Source of the DNA: Chitinophagaceae bacterium UBA2791
GTDB taxonomy: Bacteria; Bacteroidota; Bacteroidia; Chitinophagales; Chitinophagaceae
Assembly (NCBI GenBank): GCA_002352105.1
Contig: DEHV01000019.1
Span: 287 to 31,868 of the forward strand
DNA length: 31,582 nucleotides
Direction: 5' to 3'
Of this stretch, positions 8,501 through 14,770 are shown piece after piece. The position numbers and the translations under genes were made by a program. The notes below the pieces were generated by a model that saw only the letters and a list, made by a program, of their open reading frames with translations, had not been told where the DNA came from and did no database searches. Each line of letters starts with the position of its first letter. Within the stretch, counting starts at the first letter, position 1.

Positions 8501-9025
8501 ATTGGGAGAAACCTCCAAACGAAAGTTTCCGTTCTGATCGGTGGTAACGCCCCGATTGACGCCCACCACCGCAACAGAGACCCCTTCCAGCGGCGCGCCC
8601 GTACTGTCCGTTACCTGCCCGCTGACCTCGATCTGCGGAGCCGGCGCTTCTTCAACGCTTCGTTCCTCTTTCTTTGTGATGACAATGGTGTTTTTGACAA
8701 TGGAATAGCTCAACGGCTGATCCTTCAGGCAGAGATCGAGCGCCTCTGTCAGACTCAGGTTCCTGGCGCTGACCGTGATCCTGGACGCCTGGCGAAGCAG
8801 GGAATATTCATACCAGAAAAGATAACCGCTTTGCCTTTCGATCGTTTTGAATACTTTCTCTATGGAAGTATTCCTTTCAGAGAGAGAAATTTTCTGGGCA
8901 TAGCTGTTTGCATTCACCTGCAAACAAATACCTAATAAAAAGATGGCTGTGAATTTCATGATCAACAGCGTTTTGGTTAGTGATCCCGCCCGGCGCAGGA
9001 TGTTCGAAGAACTCCATAAATGCAT
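5585..9025 (-). CDS. SusC/RagA family TonB-dependent transporter with STN signalling domain
   Basis: This is a 1146-residue outer-membrane TonB-dependent transporter that should import a ligand delivered by the SusD partner encoded 23 bp downstream. Domain order: signal region (about 1-43, ending NANSYAQ), STN domain (about 45-117), carboxypeptidase-regulatory-like beta-sandwich (about 133-205), the family motif DVVVVGYGT (211-219), plug (to about 330, with ASAAAIYGSRGSNGVVLVTT) and a beta-barrel ending ARVFTLGLNFTFQ. The STN domain is the part that talks to FecR-type anti-sigma factors; such a factor is encoded immediately upstream. The frame is open back to 9079, but ATG 9025 (MHLWSSSNILRRAGSL) matches the usual N-terminus of chitinophagal SusC proteins and leaves room for a structured leader. 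The 267-bp gap to fecR contains a hairpin and a possible antisense RNA. Confidence 0.97.
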   Translation of the reverse strand: MHLWSSSNILRRAGSLTKTLLIMKFTAIFLLGICLQVNANSYAQKISLSERNTSIEKVFKTIERQSGYLFWYEYSLLRQASRITVSARNLSLTEALDLCLKDQPLSYSIVKNTIVITKKEERSVEEAPAPQIEVSGQVTDSTGAPLEGVSVAVVGVNRGVTTDQNGNFRLEVSPNATLRFSLISYQTIEIPLQNRTTINVVMRLSNSSLSDVVVVGYGTLSRRDITGAVSSITTQGIENQPVASVDQAIAGQAAGVRVVQTTGTPGGGLTVRVRGTGSISAGNEPLYVVDGFPIEGGFNRDMNPLATLNPNEIESIQVLKDASAAAIYGSRGSNGVVLVTTKRGKAGKPRVTLDAYYGIQEVSKKIDMLNAREYALFNIESRNNAWVDIGGNANDPNSVRPDRLKIPPMFENPESLGEGTDWQDEIFRTSPVQNYQIGVSGGNDKTQYLLSGGYFNQEGVVIHTGFERYSFRFNIDTRLSDRFKIGASLAPSYSSSNRSTVEDQVFTGGIIGSALAMPPTMPVYNPDGSFTTLLNASPYNIGILDNPVAIATKRDSRLTAYRTLGNLFAEWEIIDGLTLRSSVGGDLYENRSSYYAPSDLGRGGVPAPVSPEANAGSQRVFTWLNENTLTYDKTFNDKHRLIALAGLTSQAQQEEYINVEAINFPNDLVHTLNAGQITDGGTTWSEWSLFSYLARINYSYDSKYLLTASMRRDGSSRFGADNKWGSFPSVSVGWNISEENFMRSLGFVSDLKLRASYGYAGNNTIGNYSSIGLLGASRYILGNSIVNGLGPNDLSNLELGWEVMKQTDIGLDIGLFGNRLSFIIDYFDKITSDLLLDVPVPGSTGFSSALQNIGKVSNKGWEFTVSSKNLAGDFKWNTDFNISFYKNKVLALGPKGDPIISRSRSFTPQTHITQIGMPMASFYGYDAIGVYLDQADIDKSPVVPGGAGSKPGDLKFRDVDGDGVITANDRTIIGSNHPDFAYGMTNSFSYKNFSLSVLIDGVEGIEVLNGSRRNISFVTYSYSRRDVLGRWQSPQNPGDGKTPRANLVPTGGNYGNVSSFLVEGASFLRIRNINLKYNLPQKVFGKLPVRNGTAFFSVQNAYTFTKYKGYNPEQNVNGADPLTPGVDFNGYPLARVFTLGLNFTFQ

Positions 9026-9032
9026 AACTTTG
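9025..9032 (+). promoter_or_regulatory. Candidate plus-strand -7 element opposing susC
   Basis: TAACTTTG is an exact match to TAnnTTTG on the plus strand. It overlaps the susC start codon and points into the susC leader, away from susC itself. A weak -33-like TTCG lies 18 bases upstream. The only plus-strand signal it could serve is the terminator at 9146-9179. Confidence 0.35.
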
Positions 9033-9040
9033 GTTTTTAT

Positions 9041-9065
9041 CCGCCGTGGGGATCTCCCCCGGCGG
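9041..9065 (-). promoter_or_regulatory. Stable hairpin just upstream of the susC start codon
   Basis: The stem pairs CCGCCG (9041-9046) with CGGCGG (9060-9065) and GGGG (9048-9051) with CCCC (9056-9059), with a single bulged base at 9047 and the loop ATCT. Ten GC pairs lie 16-40 bases ahead of the ATG in the susC mRNA, close enough to affect ribosome binding or transcript stability. It would also be the first structure of the candidate antisense RNA. Confidence 0.6.
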
Positions 9066-9145
9066 AATGGGTTAAACAATGTTTATATCCGAACCATTTC
9101 GGAAGCAGTTGCACGACTGTATAAATAGGTTAGCCCTGAAATTCG

Positions 9146-9179
9146 CCGGAAGTGTTTGCAGCGCTTCCGGTTTTTTTTT
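9146..9179 (+). terminator. Plus-strand intrinsic terminator between fecR and susC
   Basis: CCGGAAG (9146-9152) pairs with CTTCCGG (9164-9170) around an 11-base loop, followed by nine consecutive T (9171-9179). The T tract lies on the plus strand, opposite to the direction of both neighbouring genes, so this terminates a plus-strand transcript. Confidence 0.7.
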
Positions 9180-9292
9180 GCGCCAACCCATAAGCTTAAA
9201 AGTTCATCCTTGTTGTTTTTTATTTGTACAAAATATTTTATCAATGGCTGGTCCGCCGTTCAGCTCCCGGCATTTGGCTTGTCCTGCCCGAT

Positions 9293-10447
9293 TCATGGCA
9301 TTACAATGATCTTTTTCCCTTCAATGATAAAATGGATCTTGCTGAGCTCCAGTATCTTCAATACTTCTGAAACCCGGGCATTGCGCGAGACCTTGCCTAC
9401 GAATTCCTTATCCGGGATATTGCCGCGAAACTCTACTTCCACATCATACCATCTTTCTATCTGCCGCATGATCGTTGTGATATCCGCGCGGTTGAACTGG
9501 AAATAACCGTTCTTCCAGGCAATGGCTTCTTCCGTATCGACATTGCTGATGATACGCATATCGCCTTCCTTCCTGATCACGGCCTGCTGGCCCGGCTTCA
9601 TTATGCCCGACTTCGTCTGCTTACTGATCTCAATAGCCCCTTCCAGCAGCGTTGCCCTGATGGTCTCGTCTTTATATGCCTGTATATTAAAATGAGTGCC
9701 CAACACTTTTATTTCCGCCCCGTCGGCGAATTTTACCTTAAACGGCTGGTCGGGCCGATGAGCGACTTCAAAATAAGATTCGCCGGAAAGCTCAACGACC
9801 CTTTCATTGCCGACAAAGGCCGTGGGGAAACGCAATGAAGAAGCGGCATTCAACCATACCCTGGTCTCATCGGGAAGAATGATCTCATACCTTCCTCCTC
9901 TTGGCGTGGAGATGGTATTGTACTCCGGAACAACAGCGTCATTACCAACAGCGCCTTTTTTATAGGCCAGTTGCCCCGCGTTTAACTTGATCACTTTCAG
10001 GTTTCCCTGCGCAGCCAGCTCCCCGTTCTCCGCATTGTCGAGCGTTATGGTGGAACCGTCGCCAAGGGTCAACACAGCCTTATCGCCGCCGGGCTCTACG
10101 TCATTGACCGGGGGGATGGCGGGGTCATGCTGCGCTACGGCCTCTTGCCGGGTACGATCGTTGTTGCCGTTAAAATAAAAAACGCCCAAAGCGATTAGAC
10201 CGGTAACGGCAGCCGCTACGGCCAGGCGTTTCCAGTTCCTGCCGAAAGTCTTTTTACCGGCGTGGTCAGTACCGTCTATCGGAATCGCCGGCCGTTCCAT
10301 CCCTTCCATATCCCGCATTGCCGCGTCGACGTACTTATCCAGCAGGCCCTCATTCATCAACTGGAAAAAGACCTTTATTTCTTCGTCCGTAGCCTTTTTA
10401 GCTAAGTAGCGTTCAACAAGCTGTTTATAAAAAATAGGATCCTCCAT
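9293..10447 (-). CDS. FecR-type anti-sigma factor
   Basis: FecR-type proteins sit in the inner membrane, hold the ECF sigma factor and release it when the STN domain of a TonB-dependent transporter signals ligand. This protein has 384 residues. The N-terminal cytoplasmic part (1-90, starting MEDPIFYKQLVERYLAKKAT) binds the sigma factor, a single membrane segment RLAVAAAVTGLIALGVFYF follows near residue 90-110, then the periplasmic FecR domain (about 175-275, STPRGGRYEIILPDETRVWLN and FEVAHRPDQPFKVKF), and a C-terminal DUF4974-like domain (about 315-384, YFQFNRADITTIMRQIERWY). It lies 50 bp after the sigma gene and 267 bp before susC on the same strand, the standard order of such regulatory units in Bacteroidota. 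Confidence 0.96.
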   Translation of the reverse strand: MEDPIFYKQLVERYLAKKATDEEIKVFFQLMNEGLLDKYVDAAMRDMEGMERPAIPIDGTDHAGKKTFGRNWKRLAVAAAVTGLIALGVFYFNGNNDRTRQEAVAQHDPAIPPVNDVEPGGDKAVLTLGDGSTITLDNAENGELAAQGNLKVIKLNAGQLAYKKGAVGNDAVVPEYNTISTPRGGRYEIILPDETRVWLNAASSLRFPTAFVGNERVVELSGESYFEVAHRPDQPFKVKFADGAEIKVLGTHFNIQAYKDETIRATLLEGAIEISKQTKSGIMKPGQQAVIRKEGDMRIISNVDTEEAIAWKNGYFQFNRADITTIMRQIERWYDVEVEFRGNIPDKEFVGKVSRNARVSEVLKILELSKIHFIIEGKKIIVMP

Positions 10448-10497
10448 GCTGGTCTAAAGACAACGCAATGTTGCGGCAGGGTATGTGGAAGGAAAAA

Positions 10498-11100
10498 TTA
10501 TTGCAGGAAAAAGAATATGACATAGATAATGATGGGCAAGGTCAGCCCCATCTCTTTCTGGACCGCATCTTTCAGGATCTTCATGCTATACACCATGCGG
10601 TTCTTGACGGCATTCCGCGAAATGCCCAGTTCCCTGGCCACTTCCTCATAACTGCGGGTGTTTTCCCGGCACAATTGAAAAACCTCTCTCGAGCGCGGCG
10701 GGAGCATTTCCAGGCGGCTTCGGATAAAGAGCAGGTATTCCTTGCTCTGCATTTCGTCTTCGGTCATATTTTGCGTCTGGCGATAGTGACGGAAGATCTC
10801 GCTGAAAGCAGCTTTGGACCGCGATGCTTTTTTAAGCGCATTCAGGGTATGATTGCGGGTTACAATAAAAAGATAATTTTTGAAGGATTGTATTTCCGCC
10901 ATCCGCTCCCGGCTTTCCCAGATCTTTATGAATACCTCCTGGGTAATGTCTTCCGCAATGGCAGCAGAATGGACCCATCGCAGAACAAAGGCGTTCACGC
11001 CCGCCCTGTAATGATCATACAAAAGGCCAAAGGCTTTTTCATCGCCTTCTTTCATTCGATGAACAAGCTCTTTTTCGTTGAATGGCGTTTCTATAAACAT
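10498..11100 (-). CDS. ECF-type RNA polymerase sigma-70 factor
   Basis: The 200-residue product has sigma region 2 (about 15-95, with AFGLLYDHYRAGVNAFVLRW, then AEDITQEVFIKIWESRE) and region 4 (about 125-180, LPPRSREVFQLCRENTRSYEEVARELGISRNAVKNRM). Such factors act with a FecR partner, which is encoded 50 bp downstream, and probably switch on the susC/susD genes. The C-terminus ends in an unusual hydrophobic tail, LPIIIYVIFFFL, seen in a number of Bacteroidota ECF factors. A longer frame begins at TTG 11133, but the ATG at 11100 (MFIETPFNEKELVHRM) fits the family better. The gap to the preceding gene is 52 bp, so it may be cotranscribed with the cytochrome-type genes upstream. A perfect 15-base palindrome lies right before the start. 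Confidence 0.95.
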   Translation of the reverse strand: MFIETPFNEKELVHRMKEGDEKAFGLLYDHYRAGVNAFVLRWVHSAAIAEDITQEVFIKIWESRERMAEIQSFKNYLFIVTRNHTLNALKKASRSKAAFSEIFRHYRQTQNMTEDEMQSKEYLLFIRSRLEMLPPRSREVFQLCRENTRSYEEVARELGISRNAVKNRMVYSMKILKDAVQKEMGLTLPIIIYVIFFFLQ

Positions 11101-11102
11101 GC

Positions 11103-11117
11103 AATCCCGCCGGGATT
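11103..11117 (-). promoter_or_regulatory. Palindrome directly upstream of the sigma gene start
   Basis: AATCCCG-C-CGGGATT is a perfect inverted repeat with one central base, two bases from the ATG of the sigma gene. As RNA the tight loop would open somewhat, but the position would cover the ribosome-binding region; as DNA it could be an operator. If translation starts at the upstream TTG it would simply be coding sequence. Confidence 0.4.
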
Positions 11118-11152
11118 TAACTTTCTCCGGCAATGTAATTTAATTATTATTT

Positions 11153-13297
11153 CTATTTCAGGATGATCTCATCTATATAGAGCCATCCCGGTTTGCCTTT
11201 TGCAGACGACCATTCCGGTATCCTGGAAATGGGCCTGGCCTGCGCCCTCAGGTAACGGAACGGCTCTTTCGGAAGATCCATGGTAATGGCAATACTGCCG
11301 GTTTGATCGCTTTTTGCCGGCGTTTTCAGCTGCAGGGTTTGCAACTTTTTCATTTGCAGGGAATCATTGCCATACCAGATGGTTATCGATTCGGGAGGAA
11401 AAGCCCGGCGGTTATCGCTAAAACAACTGAGGGTGAACGAAGAGCCCTGCGCCGGCGATTCAAAATCGAGCCATACATCCAGGGCCTGCATCCCGGAATA
11501 TCCCAGCCACTTGCCCGAACCCAGGCTTCGGCCCCCAAGCTCAAGATCAAAAAGCGTTCTTTCCCTGCTTCCCGCGTAATAAGGATCGGGCTGCACAAGC
11601 AGTTTTACGCTTTGGGGTTTCAGGCCGCTCCGATAAAACCGGCTGGACGCGATATCGCTGCTGATCCATCCTTTCCGGTAGGCTTTTGTTTTCAACTCAA
11701 CGGGGTTGTCGATGGCGATATCACTGTGGAACACCGGCGAACGAATGCTGTCGGGCTCGGTCCCGTCCAGCGTATAGCGGATCTCTACGCCGTTAATATT
11801 GTGTTTTAATTTCAGCGGCGTCGGTTCGGATAGAACGAACTGCTCGTGATCAATAATGGGGGGTGTGAGTTTTAGGACCAGGGTATCGCCATCGAAGCCG
11901 GATTCGAAAACAATATTTTTATGGATCTGCCGGAGCGCCTTTATTTCTTCATTGCTTACCGGGGTGTTCCACAGAAAGATCTTTTTCAACCCGGGTAGAT
12001 CCTTCAACACACTTAAGAAGGAAACCTGTGCGCCGGTACCGGCCAGGGACAGCTCTTTTAAATAGGATAACCCTTTAAGCGCGGCCAATCCTTCGCCCCC
12101 GATATCTGTAAAATTGAGATTGAGTTTGCGAAGATGGGGGAACTGCGCAATGATCGCGAGGTCTTCATCTTTTATTGGCATACGGCTCAGGTCCATCTCA
12201 ACGACCTGCTGGCTTACCGGCTTCAGCTCCAGCAGCTGATCCGGCGTGAACTGTTCCCTGCCGAAAAAAGAAACGCTTAACGCCGGGGAATTCTCTGCCA
12301 GCGGTTTGACCGCGCGGTAAAAATTATTCAGCGATTCCACCGTTGCCGCGCTGGCCGCTTCAAGATCGTAAACATCCTCTCGCTGATCATTGGAGAACAT
12401 TGCAGCAGCCAGTATGGCCAGGGTATCGCTCTTGTCTAATTCGGAAACCTTAATGGTCATATTGCTGCCTCCCCTTATCCAGGCTTCCAGTATGGCGATC
12501 TCCTGGTCGGTGAGCTGAGGCTTTCCCTTTGGCGGCATATGATCATCGTGCGACAGGGGCAGATGAATTCGTTTGATCATCGATCCCAGGTCTTGCGCGG
12601 TGGTATCCCAGAGCTTGCCGTTCTTCCCTCCCTGCAGCATCTGTTCGGCCGTGGTCATGATGAGTTCGCCTTTTGCTTTTTTCTCGTTGTGACAGGAAAT
12701 GCATTTTTGTTTGATGATGGGCATCGCCATATGCGTAAACACTACGGCTTCGTCAAAAGGCAGGTTGGCGGGATCATCTTCTTTGGGAAGGATGGGCCCC
12801 AGCAAAAAATTTTCGCCGTGCGTAATGCTTCCTCCCTGGTGGCCGGTAAAGCTGACCAGCGCAATGCTTAGCGCGGCGACTGTCTTATTCAGCAGGGGGC
12901 GGCGCCTTATATGCTCTCGCCAATGATACCAGGCCATCAATAAAAAACTGATGGCCGCGCCTCCCCATTTGTGCAACGCTATTGTTTCCGGCTCATATCC
13001 CGGCTCATTGGTCAAAAACAATCCCATTAGGGCCGTAAGGGAAATGGTCAGCGCGCCGGATAACAGAAGCGCATCCTTCAGGTCAACCGCCTGGTCCTGT
13101 ATTTTTCGCAGCGGGAAAAACAATTCGATGACGGCGTAGAGCAGCAATAACCCGATAGGAATATGCAACAGCAGGGGATGCATCCTGCCGAATACCTGCA
13201 GCCAGACAGGGACCGAAAGTCCCGATTCAAATACCAGTAAAAAAGCAAGCAGGCAGTTAAGGGCAAAAACAATATTAAAGGCGATAGTTTTCCACAT
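11153..13297 (-). CDS. DUF2231 membrane - cytochrome c - leucine-rich repeat fusion protein
   Basis: This 714-residue protein is a multi-domain fusion. Residues 1-155 hold several membrane helices of DUF2231 type with the conserved HPLLLHIPIGLLLLY near residue 40. A planctomycete-style cytochrome c module follows at about 185-280, with the haem motif CISCH (199-203) and a likely axial-ligand region HDDHMPPKGKPQLTDQE. Leucine-rich repeats occupy about 365-465 (LRKLNLNFTDIGGEGLAALKG). A chitobiase/FN3-associated segment lies at about 480-555 (VEIRYTLDGTEPD), and the C-terminal 150 residues look like a beta-sandwich. The cytochrome and later domains should face the periplasm. It lies 12 bp after the DUF1501 gene and belongs to the same operon. 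Known relatives are frequent in Planctomycetes and occur in Bacteroidota; their biochemical role is not established. Electron transfer coupled to surface binding is inference. Confidence 0.88.
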   Translation of the reverse strand: MWKTIAFNIVFALNCLLAFLLVFESGLSVPVWLQVFGRMHPLLLHIPIGLLLLYAVIELFFPLRKIQDQAVDLKDALLLSGALTISLTALMGLFLTNEPGYEPETIALHKWGGAAISFLLMAWYHWREHIRRRPLLNKTVAALSIALVSFTGHQGGSITHGENFLLGPILPKEDDPANLPFDEAVVFTHMAMPIIKQKCISCHNEKKAKGELIMTTAEQMLQGGKNGKLWDTTAQDLGSMIKRIHLPLSHDDHMPPKGKPQLTDQEIAILEAWIRGGSNMTIKVSELDKSDTLAILAAAMFSNDQREDVYDLEAASAATVESLNNFYRAVKPLAENSPALSVSFFGREQFTPDQLLELKPVSQQVVEMDLSRMPIKDEDLAIIAQFPHLRKLNLNFTDIGGEGLAALKGLSYLKELSLAGTGAQVSFLSVLKDLPGLKKIFLWNTPVSNEEIKALRQIHKNIVFESGFDGDTLVLKLTPPIIDHEQFVLSEPTPLKLKHNINGVEIRYTLDGTEPDSIRSPVFHSDIAIDNPVELKTKAYRKGWISSDIASSRFYRSGLKPQSVKLLVQPDPYYAGSRERTLFDLELGGRSLGSGKWLGYSGMQALDVWLDFESPAQGSSFTLSCFSDNRRAFPPESITIWYGNDSLQMKKLQTLQLKTPAKSDQTGSIAITMDLPKEPFRYLRAQARPISRIPEWSSAKGKPGWLYIDEIILK

Positions 13298-13309
13298 GAA
13301 TGATCATTG

Positions 13310-14764
13310 TTATGCCAGAATACCCTTTACGATCTCCCCTTCCACATCGGTCAGGCGATAACGTCTTCCCAGGTGCCTGAATGTAAGCTGTTCGTGATTC
13401 AGTCCCAACAGGTGCAATACAGTAGCGTGAAAATCGTGCACATGCACCGGGTCCTTAACGATATTGTATCCAAACTCATCGGTATCCCCATACACGATCC
13501 CGGGCTTCACGCCGCCGCCTGCCATCCAAACGGTAAAGCAACGGGGATGATGATCGCGCCCATAGTTATCCTTTGTCAGCTCGCCCTGGCAGTAGTTGGT
13601 CCTTCCGAATTCCCCTCCCCATATCACCAGCGTTTCATCGAGCAGGCCTCTCTGTTTGAGGTCGGTCACCAATGCGGCGCTGGCTTTGTCTACATCAAGG
13701 CACTGGCCGCTGGTTTCCTTCGGCAGGTTGCCATGACTGTCCCATCCCTGGTGATAGAGCTGCACAAACCGCACGCCGTTCTCGCTCAGCTTTCGCGCCA
13801 GCAGGCAATTGGCCGCATAGGTGCCGGGAACCAGCGCATCGGGGCCATACATCTTGATAATAGACTCGGGTTCCTTCGACAGGTCGGTTACTTCCGGAAC
13901 AGCGGTTTGCATGCGGTAGGCCAACTCATACTGCTGCACCTTGGAGGCAATTTCACGATCGTTGAATTCCTGGTAAGCCATATTGTTCAGCTCGGCCAGC
14001 TTATCCAGCATTTTTCGCCTGTCGTTCAGGTCGATGCTTTCATGATTCTTAAGATACAGCACCGGATTTTCTCCGCTGCTGAACTGCACGCCCTGGTGCA
14101 CGGAATCCAGGAAGCCGTTGGTCCATAATTTTGAATACACGCCCTGCCCGTTGCCCTTGCCCTTAGACAGCAATACGCAAAAAGCGGGAAGGTTTTTATT
14201 TTCTGTTCCCAGCCCATAGCTCAGCCAGGCGCCCATGCTGGGCCGGTTGCCCACCTGCGCGCCGGTTTGAAAAAAGGTCAGGGCCGGATCATGGTTGATG
14301 GCTTCCGTATGCATCGACTTAATGATACAAAGATCGTCGACAATAGCGGCGGTATGCGGGAGAAGCTCGCTTATCCATGCGCGTGATTCCCCGTATTGTT
14401 CAAAGGAAAACAGGGTTCCCGCCAGCGGAAACCTTTCCTGCTGCGAGGTCATCCCGGTCAGGCGTTGTCCTTTTCGGACAGAGTCGGGAAGGTCTTCGCC
14501 GTGCATTTTGTTCAGCAAGGGCTTGTAGTCGAACAGGTCCAGTTGCGAGGGCGCGCCGTTCTGAAAAAGATAGATCACTCTTTTTGCCTTCGGAGCAAAA
14601 TGCGGCAGGCCGGTCATGCCGCTTTCCAATTCGCCGCCGGCGCCTTTGAACAGGTCGGGCAACAGCAACGATCCCAGGGCTACGCTGCCCACGCCGAGGC
14701 TTAGCCGTGATAAGAACCGGCGCCGGTTGATGTTTAATCCTGCTTCAATGATTTCTTTCTCCAT
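13310..14764 (-). CDS. Tat-exported DUF1501 family protein
   Basis: The 484-residue product starts with a twin-arginine signal (NRRRFLSRLSLGVGSVALGSLLLP) and continues with the DUF1501 hallmark FQNGAPSQLDLFDYKPLL near residue 70. Further conserved blocks are WISELLPHTAAIVDDLCIIKSMHT, WDSHGNLPKE, VIWGGEFGRTNY and GRDHHPRCFTVWMAGGGVKPG. The fold is related to alkaline-phosphatase/sulfatase-like proteins, but the metal-ligand set is not obviously that of a sulfatase, and the reaction of this family is unknown. Genes of this family are typically paired with DUF1549/DUF1553 cytochrome proteins, as here, where the upstream partner ends only 6 bp away. The pair is presumably translated together and the products probably meet in the periplasm. 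Confidence 0.93.
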   Translation of the reverse strand: MEKEIIEAGLNINRRRFLSRLSLGVGSVALGSLLLPDLFKGAGGELESGMTGLPHFAPKAKRVIYLFQNGAPSQLDLFDYKPLLNKMHGEDLPDSVRKGQRLTGMTSQQERFPLAGTLFSFEQYGESRAWISELLPHTAAIVDDLCIIKSMHTEAINHDPALTFFQTGAQVGNRPSMGAWLSYGLGTENKNLPAFCVLLSKGKGNGQGVYSKLWTNGFLDSVHQGVQFSSGENPVLYLKNHESIDLNDRRKMLDKLAELNNMAYQEFNDREIASKVQQYELAYRMQTAVPEVTDLSKEPESIIKMYGPDALVPGTYAANCLLARKLSENGVRFVQLYHQGWDSHGNLPKETSGQCLDVDKASAALVTDLKQRGLLDETLVIWGGEFGRTNYCQGELTKDNYGRDHHPRCFTVWMAGGGVKPGIVYGDTDEFGYNIVKDPVHVHDFHATVLHLLGLNHEQLTFRHLGRRYRLTDVEGEIVKGILA

Positions 14765-14770
14765 AAGCGA

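Larger units (their letters stand above)
9038..9179 (+). ncRNA. Candidate cis-antisense small RNA in the susC leader
   Basis: A plus-strand TAACTTTG element (9025-9032) and a strong plus-strand intrinsic terminator (9146-9179) bracket about 140 bases that contain no plausible plus-strand gene and lie opposite the 5' untranslated region of susC. Internal hairpins are visible at 9041-9065 and 9089-9102. Both flanking genes are on the minus strand, so a plus-strand terminator here is otherwise unexplained. Bacteroides PULs are known to carry cis-antisense sRNAs against susC homologues (DonS in B. fragilis). The 5' end given is inferred from the -7 element. The alternative is that the structure works only as a leader element of the minus-strand susC mRNA. 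Confidence 0.4.

Noticed and set aside
10468..11166. 232-codon plus-strand frame opposite the sigma gene
   Set aside because: It is the antisense shadow of a clearly recognised ECF sigma factor gene.
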